Shown: in pieces, positions 45,011 to 55,142 of the stretch | Position numbering within the stretch: position 1 is the first letter of the stretch | How the letters are laid out: the number at the start of each line of letters is the position of its first letter | DNA from: Rheinheimera hassiensis | Lineage (GTDB): Bacteria > Pseudomonadota > Gammaproteobacteria > Enterobacterales > Alteromonadaceae | DNA length: 64,000 nucleotides | Reading direction: 5' to 3' | NCBI RefSeq assembly: GCF_022436675.1 | Contig: NZ_JAKUJZ010000001.1 | Location: 434,001 to 498,000 of the forward strand | The notes under the pieces: generated by a model | Told to the model about the DNA's origin: nothing | The model's database searches: none | The model's input: the letters and a program-made list of their open reading frames with translations, nothing else | Position numbers and translations under genes: made by a program

Positions 45011-45757
45011 ATGAAGTATTTTTCAATTCTGGCACTGGTTGTCGCTGGCGGTGCACAGGCTCAGGCCCATGATGCCGCAGCAACCGGCAAAGTATGGACC
45101 ACCTCAGCAGAACTTGGTGCCATTACCACCTCAGGCAACACTGTCGGCACCTCTATTACCGGTAAGATTGATGCCAAACAGGAGCTGGAGCAGTGGAGCA
45201 ACCAGTATATTTTCAGTGCTTTCTTTAAAGAAGATGAGAAAACCGATGACAACGGCGACAAAATAACCGAGAAGTCGGCAGAGCGGTATATGCTCTCGGC
45301 AAAAACTGCTTATAAACTGGAAAGCGAGTTTGCCAAACTGTTTGCTTTTGGCTCATACACTGATGATGAATTTGGTGCTTATACCGAATACACCACTGTT
45401 GCTATCGGTTATGGCACCCGGGTGTACAACGTTGAAGATAAATCGCTGGATGTGGAGATAGGTCCGGGTTATTTCAGCGGCAAACGCTCTACCGGTGAAA
45501 CAGAAAACGGTCTGATTGTGCGCGGCGCAGCTGCCTTTAAATGGACCATCAGTGAGTCTGCCAGTTTTGCCCAAACGCTAAGCGTAGAATACGGTGACGA
45601 CAATACCCGTTCTATCGCAGAGACCTCGCTAATGGCGAAAATAAATGGCTCACTGCAGATGAAAGCCGCATTTTTGGTACAAAATGACTCTGATGTACCC
45701 GTAGGCAAAAAAAGCACTGACACCCAGACTTCTCTGACTCTGGTGTATTCGTTCTAA
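45011..45757 (+). CDS. DUF481 outer-membrane beta-barrel protein
   Basis: A 248-residue predicted outer-membrane protein of the DUF481 (YdiY-like) family. A short signal peptide (MKYFSILALVVAGGAQAQA) is followed by alternating amphipathic strands (KVWTTSAELGAITTSGNTVGTSI, YSGKRST.., SLTLVYSF) and a C-terminal Phe, as barrels have. YdiY-type proteins are linked to acid or salt stress, but the function is unknown. It starts 2 bp after mscS, so the two are probably co-expressed, which would fit a joint role in osmotic adaptation. Confidence 0.82.
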   Translation: MKYFSILALVVAGGAQAQAHDAAATGKVWTTSAELGAITTSGNTVGTSITGKIDAKQELEQWSNQYIFSAFFKEDEKTDDNGDKITEKSAERYMLSAKTAYKLESEFAKLFAFGSYTDDEFGAYTEYTTVAIGYGTRVYNVEDKSLDVEIGPGYFSGKRSTGETENGLIVRGAAAFKWTISESASFAQTLSVEYGDDNTRSIAETSLMAKINGSLQMKAAFLVQNDSDVPVGKKSTDTQTSLTLVYSF

Positions 45758-45764
45758 TTGCTGT

Positions 45765-45782
45765 GCCCGCCATTTGGCGGGC
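45765..45782. terminator. Hairpin between DUF481 and sbcC
   Basis: GCCCGCC and GGCGGGC close an ATTT loop between convergent genes. The T run after it is short. Confidence 0.55.
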
Positions 45783-45802
45783 AATTTCCTCACAATCACC
45801 GC

Positions 45803-48787
45803 TTAACTGACAACCCGGATCTGGCTATAACCCAGGCCCTGTTGTTTTTCTACTTTTATCTGCAACGCTATCCGCTCTTTTAATGCCTCTACATGGCTGA
45901 TAATACCAATCATCTTGCCACTCGCGTTCAGATTATCCAGTGCGCTTAACGCGCTGTCCAGCGTGTCAGCATCAAGAGTGCCAAAACCTTCATCGAGAAA
46001 CAGCGAATCAATGCGGGTTTTGCTGCTCACCAGATCTGACAATGCCAACGCTAACGCCAGACTGACCAGAAAACTCTCACCGCCAGATAAGGTTTTGGTA
46101 TCGCGCAAACTATCGGCTTGCCAGGTATCCAGTACCACCAGTTCCAGTTCGGCATCAGCATGGCGTGCCAGTTGATAGCGGTTATGTAACAGCGTCAGCT
46201 GGCGGTTGGCCAGCACAATCAGTTGCTGTAGTGTTAAGCCCTGGGCAAAGCGGCGGTATCTGGCACCGTCCGCCGAACCAATTAAACTGTTCAGCCGCTG
46301 CCAGTGTTCATACTGCTGCTGTTTACCGGCAATATCCTGCAGCAACTGCTGCTGGCTATCGCGCCGCTGGGCATCACTATTAAGTTGCTGCTGCAACTGC
46401 CCGAGTTGCTCGGTCATTTGCTGTACTTGCACTTCTTGCTGCTGCAGCTCATTAGCCAACTCACCGGCAGATAACACCGACAGCTGCTGCTGGGCAATAA
46501 GTTGCAGCCGCTGTTGCCAGTCGGCCAGCAAGCGCTTTGCGGCAACTTCGGTTTGTTGTAACCGCTGTTGTAACTGCTGCAGGGCACTGAGTTCAGCCTC
46601 GCTAAGCAATGCAGCCTTAAACGCCGCTTCGTCAGCAAAGCTGCTATCGGTAAGCGCTTGCTGCCATTGCTGCGTGGCCTGTAGCAACTCAGTAGCGGTT
46701 TGCTGTTGCTGGCGCTGCAGCACCTGCTGCTGGCCAAGCCACTGCTGCATTTGCTGTTGTAACTGCTGCAAAGCAGCCGTTACTGTCTTTAACTCCGTTA
46801 CCGGCGTTGCTGCCTGTGGTTGTGGTGTCTGCATAGCTTGCCATTGTTGATGCCAGTGATCATGCTGTGCCGCCAGCTCTGCCTGCTGTTTATCCAGGTG
46901 CAGCGCCTGCTGCTGCCATAACTGCAACTGATGCTGGTTATCTGCCAGTTGTCGCTCAAGCTGCTGCTGCTGTTCTTTTACTTGCTGGCGCTGCTGTTGC
47001 AACTGCTCCAACTGGCGCAGGTGTTGCTCATTTTTACTGAGCTCTGCCGCGATAGCATCAAGCTGTGTGGTAATAGTTGCCTGCGAACTGCCTTCAGCCT
47101 GGTGGGAAATTTCGGTGTTTAGCTCTGCCAGCTCACTGTCCAGCTGGGCTAATTGCTGGGTTAAATGCCGCTGCTCGGCCTGCAGCGCTGATTCACGCTT
47201 GTTAAGCTCTTCGCCCTGACGTTGCGTTTGGTTGAGTTCAGCTTCTTTTGCCTGCAACTGCTGCTCTGTAGTGGAGCTGTTAAGCTGTTGATATGCAGTG
47301 ACAGCCGGGTGTTCTGTCGCGCCGCACAGCGGGCAGGGCTGTTCTGGCTGCAACCTTGAGCGGTGCTCAGACAGTTGCATAATCAGCTGTTGCTGGGCCA
47401 ACAGCTGTTTTTTGTCATTGATCTGCTCGGTCAGTGCTTTGTAATGCTGGCGCAGCGTGACTAACTGCGCGGTTACCGGTGCCAATGCCTCTGCGGTGCT
47501 GCTAAGTTGCTGCTTCAACTCAGTGCTTTTTAATTGTAGTTTTTGTTGCTGCTGTAATGTCTGCTGTAATTGCTGCAGCTGATACTGCTGCTCACGGCGT
47601 TGCTGTTGTTGCTGGCGCAGGCTGTCTGGCTCAGCGCCGCTTAATGCGCTATCTAACTGCTGTTGGCGGCTGTTAAGCCCGTCCAGTTGCGTTGTCAGCG
47701 TAAGCTGCTGTTGTTGGGTATCTTGTTGCTGTTTCGCACGCTGCTGCGCCTGTTGAGCAAAACTGTGTTGCTGTTGTTTAAGAAATTCTACCCCCTGCCA
47801 CAGCAACTCGGCCTGTTGCTGGCTACCACCGGCTATTTGCTGTGCCAGTGTGGCTTGTTGTTGCTGATACTGCTGTTGTTGCACCAGCAGTTGCTGCACA
47901 GCAGTGTACAACGGCTGCAACTTACTGGCCGGCTGATAAGCACTTAGCCGGGCCAGCTCCGTTTTATGCGCTGCATTTGCGGCCAATGCTTGCTGCACCT
48001 CTTGCTCTGAGCGCTGCAGTTCTTGCTCAGCACTGTCAAACTGCTCGCGCCAGGCCAACACTTTACGTTGCTGTGTCACTGTCTTCTGTTGTTGTGTCAG
48101 TGTCGCTTTTAACGCTGAAAGCTCATTGCTAAGCGTTTGCTGTTGTTCCTCGTTAAGCAGCTCTACCGCACCGGCCCTGGCCTGCAGCAGGTCCAGCTGG
48201 TTTTTTTGCTCACGGCAGTCATTAAATACCTGTTGTGAAATACGGCCGTAAATATCAGTGCCGGTTAACTCTTCGAGTAATTCAGCGCGCTCGTTGGCAT
48301 TAGCATTAAGAAAAGCAGCGAAGCCGCCCTGCGCCAGCAGCATAGATTTAGTGAAACGGCCAAAATCTAGCCCGGTGATCTCGGTAACCAGACGCAATTT
48401 ATCGCTGGTTTTTTCTGCCAAAATGCTACCATCCAGCTTCGCTAGTTCAGTTTTAGCAGCCTGTAATTTGCCATCACTCTGGCCACGGGCCCTGCGCTGG
48501 CTCCAAAACGCCCGGTAGCCCACCCCGGCAACCTCAAACTCAACTTCGGCCAGGCACTCACTGGTATGGCGCGTCATCAGCTCATTGCTGGAAGCAGAAG
48601 TACTTAGCCGCGGAGTTTCGTGATATAGCGCCAGACAAATGGCGTCGAGAATGGTGGTTTTGCCAGCACCGGTGGGCCCGGTAATGGCAAAAATATTGCT
48701 TTGGTTAAAAGGTGGCAGGCGAAAATCTATCCGCCACTCGCCACGCAGAGAATTAAGGTTTTGCAGCCGCACCGACAAAATCTTCAT
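45803..48787 (-). CDS. sbcC: Exonuclease subunit SbcC
   Basis: A 994-residue SMC-like ATPase that with SbcD forms the nuclease that cuts hairpins and protein-blocked DNA ends. Walker [21 protein letters not shown] lies near residue 35. The two long coiled-coil arms meet at a zinc hook [10 protein letters not shown] (near residue 485). The C-terminal ABC signature [19 protein letters not shown] and Walker [14 protein letters not shown] follow. The coiled coil is unusually rich in Gln, with many QQ and QQQ runs. Its ATG overlaps the sbcD stop codon by 4 bp. Confidence 0.95.
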   Translation of the reverse strand: MKILSVRLQNLNSLRGEWRIDFRLPPFNQSNIFAITGPTGAGKTTILDAICLALYHETPRLSTSASSNELMTRHTSECLAEVEFEVAGVGYRAFWSQRRARGQSDGKLQAAKTELAKLDGSILAEKTSDKLRLVTEITGLDFGRFTKSMLLAQGGFAAFLNANANERAELLEELTGTDIYGRISQQVFNDCREQKNQLDLLQARAGAVELLNEEQQQTLSNELSALKATLTQQQKTVTQQRKVLAWREQFDSAEQELQRSEQEVQQALAANAAHKTELARLSAYQPASKLQPLYTAVQQLLVQQQQYQQQQATLAQQIAGGSQQQAELLWQGVEFLKQQQHSFAQQAQQRAKQQQDTQQQQLTLTTQLDGLNSRQQQLDSALSGAEPDSLRQQQQQRREQQYQLQQLQQTLQQQQKLQLKSTELKQQLSSTAEALAPVTAQLVTLRQHYKALTEQINDKKQLLAQQQLIMQLSEHRSRLQPEQPCPLCGATEHPAVTAYQQLNSSTTEQQLQAKEAELNQTQRQGEELNKRESALQAEQRHLTQQLAQLDSELAELNTEISHQAEGSSQATITTQLDAIAAELSKNEQHLRQLEQLQQQRQQVKEQQQQLERQLADNQHQLQLWQQQALHLDKQQAELAAQHDHWHQQWQAMQTPQPQAATPVTELKTVTAALQQLQQQMQQWLGQQQVLQRQQQQTATELLQATQQWQQALTDSSFADEAAFKAALLSEAELSALQQLQQRLQQTEVAAKRLLADWQQRLQLIAQQQLSVLSAGELANELQQQEVQVQQMTEQLGQLQQQLNSDAQRRDSQQQLLQDIAGKQQQYEHWQRLNSLIGSADGARYRRFAQGLTLQQLIVLANRQLTLLHNRYQLARHADAELELVVLDTWQADSLRDTKTLSGGESFLVSLALALALSDLVSSKTRIDSLFLDEGFGTLDADTLDSALSALDNLNASGKMIGIISHVEALKERIALQIKVEKQQGLGYSQIRVVS

Positions 48788-50001
48788 GCCGTTTGTTCCA
48801 CTTTAGCCAGCACCTGACGGTGCAGTATGGTCAGTTGCTGTTGCTGCTCATCGCTTAATGTTTCTGTTTGCAGCCGGGTTTGCCATACCTGCTCTGGCGT
48901 CAGCTCAGACAAACTTTGCTGCACCGGCGCAGTTAAACCACCAGCCTGGTTGCTACGCTGACGGCGTAAGCGCAGCAGTTGCACCGGTAAACCCTGCAAT
49001 AGTTGCTCAACTCTTTGCTGTAAGTCAGTAAGGTAAGCATCAGTTTCGCTTATCACCAGCTCCAGCCATAGCGTACTACCATCAGATACGCCCTGCAGCG
49101 CCATCTGCACTTTTTCCGGCACATCAGCCAGGCTGGTTTTAATACTGCACAACGGTTGAAAACACGGCACAGGCACGCTGCTAACGGTTTTTTCAGCGCC
49201 GTTAAACTCGAGCAACCACAGCTGTTTTTGCGCTTTGGCTTCATCAAAACTCAGTGCTATCGGCGAGCCGCTGTAACGGATGTCGGTAGCGGCTTTTAGC
49301 TGTTGGCTCTGATGAATATGGCCAAGCGCGATATAATCAGCCGGCGGAAATGCATCCGCCGGAAATGCATCCAGCGTACCTATGTATATGTCGCGTACAG
49401 ATTCTGACGTACTAACGCCGACAGTAGTCAGGTGTCCGGTCATAATGATTGGTAGTTGCAGCTGGTGCTCAGTGTTGTAGCCTTGTGCCAGCACATACAG
49501 TTGCTGATAATGCTGTGCTATGGCCTGCTGCAGGCTAAGCTGTTTGTCACGGGCACTCTGGCCACTTTGGCTTTGCAGTAAATCACGGGCACGTAAAAAA
49601 GGTACGGCGCACAGCAGCGCGGCAGGCTGTTTTTGCTGATCATGCAGCAGTACCAACTGCTGGTTCAGATCTTCACTGCTGCTCGCAAATACCCGGGTGT
49701 TTAAGTAGTGCAGCAGATTTTTACTTTCATTCAATACTGCAGCGGCATCATGGTTACCGCCCAAAATCACCAGCTGGCAAGCACTACCTTGTAACTCAAC
49801 AATAAACTGATTGTACAACTCACGGGCATAGCTGGGCGGTGTGGCCGTGTCGAAGATATCACCGGCAACGATAATGGCATCAATATTCAGTGCTGTTACC
49901 TGTTGCACCAGCCAGGTTAAAAAAGCCTGATGCTCAGCCTGTCGGCTGCGGCCAATAAAGTGCTGGCCCAGATGCCAGTCAGAAGTGTGCAGAATACGCA
50001 T
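48784..50001 (-). CDS. sbcD: Exonuclease subunit SbcD
   Basis: A 405-residue Mre11-type metallophosphoesterase, the nuclease partner of SbcC. The phosphoesterase motifs are [39 protein letters not shown] and ALGHIHQSQ. The C-terminal part includes the capping and SbcC-binding regions. It is the first gene of a two-gene operon with sbcC (ATGA overlap). Confidence 0.95.
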   Translation of the reverse strand: MRILHTSDWHLGQHFIGRSRQAEHQAFLTWLVQQVTALNIDAIIVAGDIFDTATPPSYARELYNQFIVELQGSACQLVILGGNHDAAAVLNESKNLLHYLNTRVFASSSEDLNQQLVLLHDQQKQPAALLCAVPFLRARDLLQSQSGQSARDKQLSLQQAIAQHYQQLYVLAQGYNTEHQLQLPIIMTGHLTTVGVSTSESVRDIYIGTLDAFPADAFPPADYIALGHIHQSQQLKAATDIRYSGSPIALSFDEAKAQKQLWLLEFNGAEKTVSSVPVPCFQPLCSIKTSLADVPEKVQMALQGVSDGSTLWLELVISETDAYLTDLQQRVEQLLQGLPVQLLRLRRQRSNQAGGLTAPVQQSLSELTPEQVWQTRLQTETLSDEQQQQLTILHRQVLAKVEQTA

Positions 50002-50060
50002 AGCGGGAAAATACCGGGGAAATCAGTGGCCAAAGCATACCGGATACTACGCCAGACAGC

Positions 50061-50095
50061 AAAAAGCCGATCTGGCCCGGCAGGCTCAGATCGGC
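50061..50095 (-). terminator. Rho-independent terminator of the BON gene
   Basis: GCCGATCTG (50066-50074) pairs with CAGATCGGC (50087-50095) with a 12-base loop; five T follow on the minus strand. It lies about 45 bp past the BON gene stop. Confidence 0.78.
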
Positions 50096-50138
50096 GGTTA
50101 ATTTACTGCCGCAGCGTCACGGCAATGGTATTACGCTA

Positions 50139-50678
50139 CTACTTTGCAACCTGCAGTTTGTCGACTACGCGGCTGACATCAGAGGTGTTTTTTGCAATGG
50201 TCACCGCTAAATCTTTTTCAGCGTCAGAATCGACTTCACCGTGCAATGTTACTACGCCGTTTTTAGCGTCGACATTGATCGAGGTACCACTTACTTCTGA
50301 TTCAAATAGCAAACGGGTTTTAACCACAGTGGCAATTTTGGCGTCTTTTAACGCACTGCTGTCTTTGCTGTCAGCATTTTTACCTGTATTAACTACAGTT
50401 AACTGGTTATCTACGTCAGTTACGCCTTCAAGATTTTCGATCAGCTCTTCTGCCAGTGCTTTATCTACTTCACTTTCCACTTTACCAGTTAACGTCACGT
50501 TGCCGTTTTTAACATCGGTATTAATATCAAACGAATTCAGATTACCGTTCAACAGTAATGTTGTTTCGGCTTTGCCGTCAATCCACGCATCTTTGGCGCC
50601 GTCTTTCCAGTCATTCGCCGCTACTGCTGTGGTGGTTAATGCCAGAGTCATCATCATTGCTAAAGTTGTACGTTTCAT
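50139..50678 (-). CDS. BON-domain (OsmY-like) periplasmic protein
   Basis: A 179-residue exported protein with a signal peptide (MKRTTLAMMMTLALTTTAVAA) and two BON domains. Each contains the pattern I..DVKNGNVTLTGKVESEVDKALAEELIENLEGVTDVDNQL or its second copy (VDAKNGVVTLHGEVDSDAEKDLAVTIAKN). OsmY-type proteins bind phospholipid and protect the envelope under osmotic stress. I chose ATG 50676-50678 with AAGGAG upstream. A sigma-54-type promoter (50714-50729) gives a predicted leader of about 26 nt. A sigma-54 activator gene lies 0.8 kb away. Confidence 0.9.
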   Translation of the reverse strand: MKRTTLAMMMTLALTTTAVAANDWKDGAKDAWIDGKAETTLLLNGNLNSFDINTDVKNGNVTLTGKVESEVDKALAEELIENLEGVTDVDNQLTVVNTGKNADSKDSSALKDAKIATVVKTRLLFESEVSGTSINVDAKNGVVTLHGEVDSDAEKDLAVTIAKNTSDVSRVVDKLQVAK

Positions 50679-50713
50679 GTTGTCGCTCCTTGTTATTGAG
50701 ACGATAAGACTAA

Positions 50714-50729
50714 TGCCAGTTTGATGCCA
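50714..50729 (-). promoter_or_regulatory. Candidate sigma-54 promoter of the BON gene
   Basis: Minus-strand TGGCATCAAACTGGCA has the strict GG-N10-GC spacing of -24/-12 promoters (consensus TGGCAC-N5-TTGC). It shares the TGGCAT...TGGC form with 55032-55047. The predicted start is about 50704. Confidence 0.55.
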
Positions 50730-50779
50730 CAATTTAAGCCATTGTTCTATAAAGAATTTATTTTACCATTCAGCTCGTG

Positions 50780-51277
50780 TTAATTTTTTGTTTGTATATT
50801 TTGCCTATCTACCGGTAAAACTTTCAGCAATGGCTGTAATTGATCACTGGCCATTTGCAGCGCAGCAGATAAATGCGCCAATGTTACTTTTGCTGCGCGG
50901 CTATGGACCGTTTTAATCAGTTGCTTTAACACCTTCAGTTGCTGCTGTAACAAACCGGCCAGTTCGTCCTGCATAGGCTGCAGCAATGGCTGATTATGCA
51001 AAGCCGTTTGCTGATGCAGGTACCAAAACTGCACGGCAGCCAATTCGCTGCTGTAATCCTGCGGTATAGCTTCCTGTTTCGCTGCAACAGGTAACTGCTG
51101 TGCTGCCGCACTATGTAGCTTCGACAATTCAATGAAGTTGTAGCGCAGATTACTATCGGCGACTTGCTGTGCTGCTTGTTGAAAGAAGCGTTGTGCTGCG
51201 ACGCAGACGGAATAAACGCCAGATAATATTCTTTCTTCTGCCCATTGTTCTGACTTTGCTGAACCTGCATACTCCAT
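50780..51277 (-). CDS. Four-helix-bundle type protein (DUF2383-like)
   Basis: A 165-residue all-helical soluble protein without a signal peptide. The opening EERILSGVYSVCVAAQRFFQQAAQQVADSNLRYNFIELSKLHSAAAQQL resembles DUF2383/PA2169-type ferritin-like bundles by eye. The metal-ligand carboxylates of true ferritins are not obvious. A perfect Shine-Dalgarno (AGGAGGT) precedes the ATG at 51275-51277. It lies upstream of the BON gene on the same strand and is divergent from the sigma-54 activator. Function unknown. Confidence 0.6.
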   Translation of the reverse strand: MEYAGSAKSEQWAEERILSGVYSVCVAAQRFFQQAAQQVADSNLRYNFIELSKLHSAAAQQLPVAAKQEAIPQDYSSELAAVQFWYLHQQTALHNQPLLQPMQDELAGLLQQQLKVLKQLIKTVHSRAAKVTLAHLSAALQMASDQLQPLLKVLPVDRQNIQTKN

Positions 51278-51472
51278 AAGGGTACCTCCTGTGCGGTTTT
51301 AGCGGTCATAGTTCATATTCAATTCATATACCAAAGTGTATATTCATGATTTAATTAGTTATTTTATAAGTTCGCAGTTTGGCCGTAACACATATTGGTA
51401 AGTTTTACCCATTCGGATTGTTAAATTTACCGTGCTGACATAGAGTTATATATCGCAACTGAGAGCTGACAA

Positions 51473-52819
51473 ATGAAACAACCACGTTTATTCCTGCATG
51501 TGCAGGACTCCGGACTGGCTGCCCAGCTGTTACAATCGTCTGCTGTGCGCCGCTTCGTGGTAGTAAGAAGCAGCGATGCCGCTCCCTGGCCTGAGCAACT
51601 GCAACAACAGCCTTGTGAGCTGGCATTTATTCAGGCGGATAAACACAGCCAGGCCGACTATCAGCGGCTGCTGAGCAGTAAGTTGCTGGCAGAGATCGAT
51701 TTTATTGTCATCAGCGACGGCTTCCCTGATCCGGTACTGGATCAGCTGATGCGCTCCAGTGCTGGTTATCACTTCCGCCAGCCGCTGGACATCGCCCGCG
51801 TACTTAATGTCCTGCAAGATTTTTATGAGCAGCTCAGCACCAGCCAGCAGCAGGCAAAAACTAACGTCAGTGCGCTGGATCAGTTCGGTTTACTGGTGGG
51901 ATCTTCCCGTTCCATGCTTAAGCTGTACCGGATTTTACGGAAAGTTGCAGTAACAGAAGCTAACGTATTAATTGTTGGTGAAAGCGGTGCAGGTAAAGAG
52001 CTGGTTGCCAATACGCTGCACTTAGCCAGCTACCGCTCAGAGCAGCCTTTTGTGGCCATTAACTGTGGAGCACTAAGCCCCGAGCTGGTAGACAGCGAAC
52101 TGTTTGGCCATACCAAAGGCGCCTTTACCGGTGCACTACGTGAACACCAGGGAGTATTTTCACAGGCAGAAGGCGGCACTTTGTTTCTGGACGAAATAAC
52201 TGAGATGCCGATAGATCAACAAGTTAAGCTGCTGCGGGTATTAGAAAGCGGCGAATACCGCCCGGTAGGCAGCGACAAAGCACATCAGGCCAATGTGCGT
52301 ATTGTGGCGGCAACAAACCGTGACCCACAACAAGCTATCGCTGATGGCGCACTGCGGGAGGATTTATATTTTCGCCTGGCGCAATTTCCGGTGCATGTGC
52401 CACCACTGCGCGATCGCGGCGATGACATCTGCGGTTTGGCCAAGCACTTTCTGTCCTACCGTAACGCTAAAGAAGAGCAACAAAAACAGCTGGCAGCCGA
52501 AACGCTGCAACTGATTGCGCAGCACAGCTGGCCTGGCAATGTGCGTGAACTAAAACATGCGGTAGAGCGCGCCTATATTCTGGCCGATAAAGACATTCTG
52601 CCCGAGCATCTGCTGCTAGAAACCGCTACAGAGGATGCTGATGAACAGTGCCTGACCGAAGTACCCTGTGGTGTATCACTGGAAGAGCTGGAAAAGGCCG
52701 CTATTTTAAATACGCTGGAACAAAATGCCGGCAATAAAACCGATACCGCACAACAACTGGGTATCAGTGTAAAAACTCTGTACAACAAACTGGAAAAATA
52801 TCAGCAGACCGAGCAGTAA
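51473..52819 (+). CDS. Sigma-54-dependent activator with pseudo-receiver domain
   Basis: A 448-residue bacterial enhancer-binding protein. The N-terminal ~120 residues have a receiver-like outline, but the usual phospho-acceptor Asp region reads FIQADKHSQ and the conserved Lys region reads HFRQPLD, so normal phosphorylation is doubtful. The AAA+ domain is complete: Walker A GESGAGKE (169-176), the sigma-54-contact loop GAFTGA (216-221), Walker B LFLDE (237-241) and the arginine-finger region [15 protein letters not shown] Fis-type helix-turn-helix ends the protein ([23 protein letters not shown]). No sensor kinase is adjacent. Nearby sigma-54-type promoters are possible targets. Confidence 0.92.
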   Translation: MKQPRLFLHVQDSGLAAQLLQSSAVRRFVVVRSSDAAPWPEQLQQQPCELAFIQADKHSQADYQRLLSSKLLAEIDFIVISDGFPDPVLDQLMRSSAGYHFRQPLDIARVLNVLQDFYEQLSTSQQQAKTNVSALDQFGLLVGSSRSMLKLYRILRKVAVTEANVLIVGESGAGKELVANTLHLASYRSEQPFVAINCGALSPELVDSELFGHTKGAFTGALREHQGVFSQAEGGTLFLDEITEMPIDQQVKLLRVLESGEYRPVGSDKAHQANVRIVAATNRDPQQAIADGALREDLYFRLAQFPVHVPPLRDRGDDICGLAKHFLSYRNAKEEQQKQLAAETLQLIAQHSWPGNVRELKHAVERAYILADKDILPEHLLLETATEDADEQCLTEVPCGVSLEELEKAAILNTLEQNAGNKTDTAQQLGISVKTLYNKLEKYQQTEQ

Positions 52820-52826
52820 GCTGTGC

Positions 52827-54476
52827 TCAGGCGGCAGCCTGCTCGCTGTCAGCACTGTCTGCCAGCATAACCAGCAGTGATGCCGGAACAACACTGATAT
52901 CCAGTGCGCTATCGCTGTAAAGCTCACCATCTATAACATACTGCAAGTTTTGCCCGTCCTGCCGGCGAATTTTTATCCGGCGGGCGCTGCAATGTTGGCT
53001 GATGGCATTCAGGCTGATATTGGTTAAACCCGCCAGTGCCAGCTCTGCTAAACCCAGTACGGCGTTGTTGTCGGCATTGTCGGCCGTCAGCCAGGTAATA
53101 TCCAGTTTACCATCCGTTAAATCAGGTGCACCGTGGCCCTGAGCCAATAAGGTAGTTAGGGGTGCGGCATTGGCGATCACCAGGCTGGCGGTATCCAGCT
53201 GTTGTTCTGGCTGATCATCAAATTGCACCAGCAACTGCTGAATATGGTTGGCCTGTACGGCCTGCCATAAACCATTGAGGTACGCCAGTTGCCCAAGCTG
53301 ATCTTTACTGGCACGATCTGCCGCCGCTATCATTTGTTGTTCAAAACCAACGCCAGCTAACAGCAGCATCAGCTTGTCGTTACAGCGTGCAGTGTCTATT
53401 GCTCGGCTTTGGCCTTCAATAATATTCAGGCAGGCAGAACGCACAGGCATCAGCTTGGCACTGATACCCCACAGCGCATGGCTGAGGGCATTGGTTGTGC
53501 CAAGCGGAATAATACCCAAACGGATTTTGCTACCAGCCAGCACTGAAGCGACTTCGCTAACCGTGCCGTCACCGCCGCAGGCAATAACCATAGTGCAGCC
53601 AGCCTGCTTTGCCTGCTCAGCCAGTTGATGCGCGGAGCAGTTATCGCTACTGGTATGCACACTTAGTTGCATAAAAGGTGAAAGCAATTCGACAACTTCT
53701 GTTTCTGCTTCTGCCCACTTACCGCCACCGGCAGCAGGGTTAGCAATTAGCCATACCGGCTGCTGGCCCTGTTCGGTGTAACTATCGGTAAATTGCCGCA
53801 GTGCGGCCAGTTGATGCTTGTTAAGCCGGGCGGTGTGCCGCACCTGCCGGATCAGCGCTACGGCTTTATCGGCACTGCGGCTGTTGTGCCGGCTAAGTAA
53901 AAAAGCCGCCAACACTAACACTGAGCGGCCGCGCCCCAAAGCACAGTGCACCAGTACTTTACGGCCATCTGCGCGTTGGCGCTGTAGCCAGTTTACAGCT
54001 TGTTGCAGCTGGGTGCGGCTGGGGCTGGCGTGGTCCAGCACCGGAATATTCAGGTAGCTGATATCATCAGATTGGCTTAATTCGTCCAGAGCGGCGAATT
54101 CAGCGGTAACATCCAGCACAGCCGTTATTTGCTCTTCGCGCAACTGCACCATATCTGCTGCAGTTAAACGGGCGCCAAGATATAAACCACCACTGACCCG
54201 CTGCATAGGCGCCACTTTATCGCGACGTCGAGCCAGCAGGTTATACAGGCCTGCACTAAATAAAAAGGGAATAAACAACCAGCGGCTGTACCATGGCAAG
54301 CTGCCATCGTTGCGCTTGCGAAACACAGTTGCAGTATTTAGCCAGTAAGCAGAACTGACCACCAGAAAAGACAATGCCGCCCAGCCCAATATTAGTTGTA
54401 ACAACAGGTAGGGAACAAACCAACTGCTAACAGCGAATAATAATGCCAGCAACACATAGTACAGAGCGATGATCAT
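52827..54476 (-). CDS. Membrane-anchored phosphatase / lipid-kinase fusion (DSP-DAGK)
   Basis: A 549-residue fusion. Two N-terminal transmembrane helices (about 3-48) and a third hydrophobic stretch (about 64-80) precede a dual-specificity-phosphatase domain with the catalytic HCALGRGR (Cys178, Arg184). A diacylglycerol-kinase-type catalytic domain follows (VWLIANPAAGGGK, GGDGT at 301-305, IPLGTTNALS). It may act on membrane lipids such as diacylglycerol, sphingoid bases or phosphoinositide-like substrates. I chose ATG 54474-54476 (AGGAGG ten bases upstream). It converges on the sigma-54 activator with a 7-bp gap. Confidence 0.87.
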   Translation of the reverse strand: MIIALYYVLLALLFAVSSWFVPYLLLQLILGWAALSFLVVSSAYWLNTATVFRKRNDGSLPWYSRWLFIPFLFSAGLYNLLARRRDKVAPMQRVSGGLYLGARLTAADMVQLREEQITAVLDVTAEFAALDELSQSDDISYLNIPVLDHASPSRTQLQQAVNWLQRQRADGRKVLVHCALGRGRSVLVLAAFLLSRHNSRSADKAVALIRQVRHTARLNKHQLAALRQFTDSYTEQGQQPVWLIANPAAGGGKWAEAETEVVELLSPFMQLSVHTSSDNCSAHQLAEQAKQAGCTMVIACGGDGTVSEVASVLAGSKIRLGIIPLGTTNALSHALWGISAKLMPVRSACLNIIEGQSRAIDTARCNDKLMLLLAGVGFEQQMIAAADRASKDQLGQLAYLNGLWQAVQANHIQQLLVQFDDQPEQQLDTASLVIANAAPLTTLLAQGHGAPDLTDGKLDITWLTADNADNNAVLGLAELALAGLTNISLNAISQHCSARRIKIRRQDGQNLQYVIDGELYSDSALDISVVPASLLVMLADSADSEQAAA

Positions 54477-54522
54477 AGCCGGTCGTCCTCCTGCCAAAGC
54501 TGTATTCCTGACAAACAAGACA

Positions 54523-54550
54523 AACGTAGCCGCCCATGGGCGGCTACGTT
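54523..54550 (-). terminator. Perfect 28-bp palindrome, probable terminator
   Basis: The two 13-base halves AACGTAGCCGCCC and GGGCGGCTACGTT form a very strong hairpin. It begins 7 bp past the stop of the small lipoprotein gene, and a T-rich stretch follows on the minus strand (GTTTGTCTTGTTTG). Confidence 0.7.
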
Positions 54551-54556
54551 ATATGC

Positions 54557-54751
54557 TTAACAATCGTCGTCTTTAGCATCTGCTTTGTCTTTGACATCCT
54601 CACATAAGTCTTCCACTTTATTACCTACATCAGTAGCGACTTCATCAATTTTTTCACCCGCTTCTTCAGCATTATTTTTTTCACATGCTACAACGGAAAA
54701 AACCAGTGTTGCTACCAACATTAAACGGAATAATACGTTAGTTATTGTCAT
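54557..54751 (-). CDS. Small lipoprotein, entericidin-like
   Basis: A 64-residue protein. The signal sequence ends in a lipobox (FSVVAC, Cys near 23) and the mature part is short, acidic and helical (EEAGEKIDEVATDVGNKVEDLCEDVKDKADAKDDDC) with two Cys near the end. It resembles small entericidin-like or stress lipoproteins, but no family is certain. AGAGGA lies upstream of the ATG. The DUF1328 gene ends 52 bp upstream on the same strand, so the two may be co-transcribed. Confidence 0.75.
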   Translation of the reverse strand: MTITNVLFRLMLVATLVFSVVACEKNNAEEAGEKIDEVATDVGNKVEDLCEDVKDKADAKDDDC

Positions 54752-54803
54752 ACTTTATTTCCTCTTCTTACAGCTTACAAATTAAACACTTACTACTTGT
54801 CAC

Positions 54804-54980
54804 TTAAAGTCTTGGCGACTTACCGCGCAATGCGCCTGCCAATAGTGAGATAACCAACAGCACGATAAAGATAAAGAAAATAACTTTAGCTATACCTGCA
54901 GCTGCACCAGCAATACCACCAAAGCCAAGAACAGCAGCAATAAGCGCGATAATTAAGAATGTTAATGCCCAGCCCAACAT
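54804..54980 (-). CDS. DUF1328 (YtjA-like) small membrane protein
   Basis: A 58-residue protein with two transmembrane helices ([19 protein letters not shown] and [22 protein letters not shown]), with the Gly/Ala-rich loop GGIAGAAAG typical of DUF1328/YtjA. Function unknown. In E. coli ytjA lies beside osmY, and here an OsmY-like gene is 4 kb away. ATG 54978-54980 with AGGAGAAC is preferred over a longer frame. A sigma-54-type promoter lies at 55032-55047, with a palindrome about 110 bp further upstream. Confidence 0.88.
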   Translation of the reverse strand: MLGWALTFLIIALIAAVLGFGGIAGAAAGIAKVIFFIFIVLLVISLLAGALRGKSPRL

Positions 54981-55031
54981 AATGTTCTCCTTATGTGCGA
55001 TATGCACAAGGTCAATTGTCAGTAGGAATAT

Positions 55032-55047
55032 AGCCAATAACATGCCA
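55032..55047 (-). promoter_or_regulatory. Candidate sigma-54 promoter of the DUF1328 gene
   Basis: Minus-strand TGGCATGTTATTGGCT shows GG-N10-GC spacing and matches the form of 50714-50729. The predicted start is about 55021, giving a leader of about 40 nt. Confidence 0.55.
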
Positions 55048-55142
55048 GCTTTTACAAAACAAACTATGTTATTGATATTTAAAGTTTTAATGGAAATTCA
55101 GCGATAAAATAAAACGGCTATATGAACGGGATACAGAAAAAT

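Noticed and set aside
46206-46850. Long Cys/Ser-rich plus-strand ORFs opposite sbcC.
   Set aside because: They are shadows produced by the CAG/CTG-rich coding sequence of the Gln-rich SbcC coiled coil.
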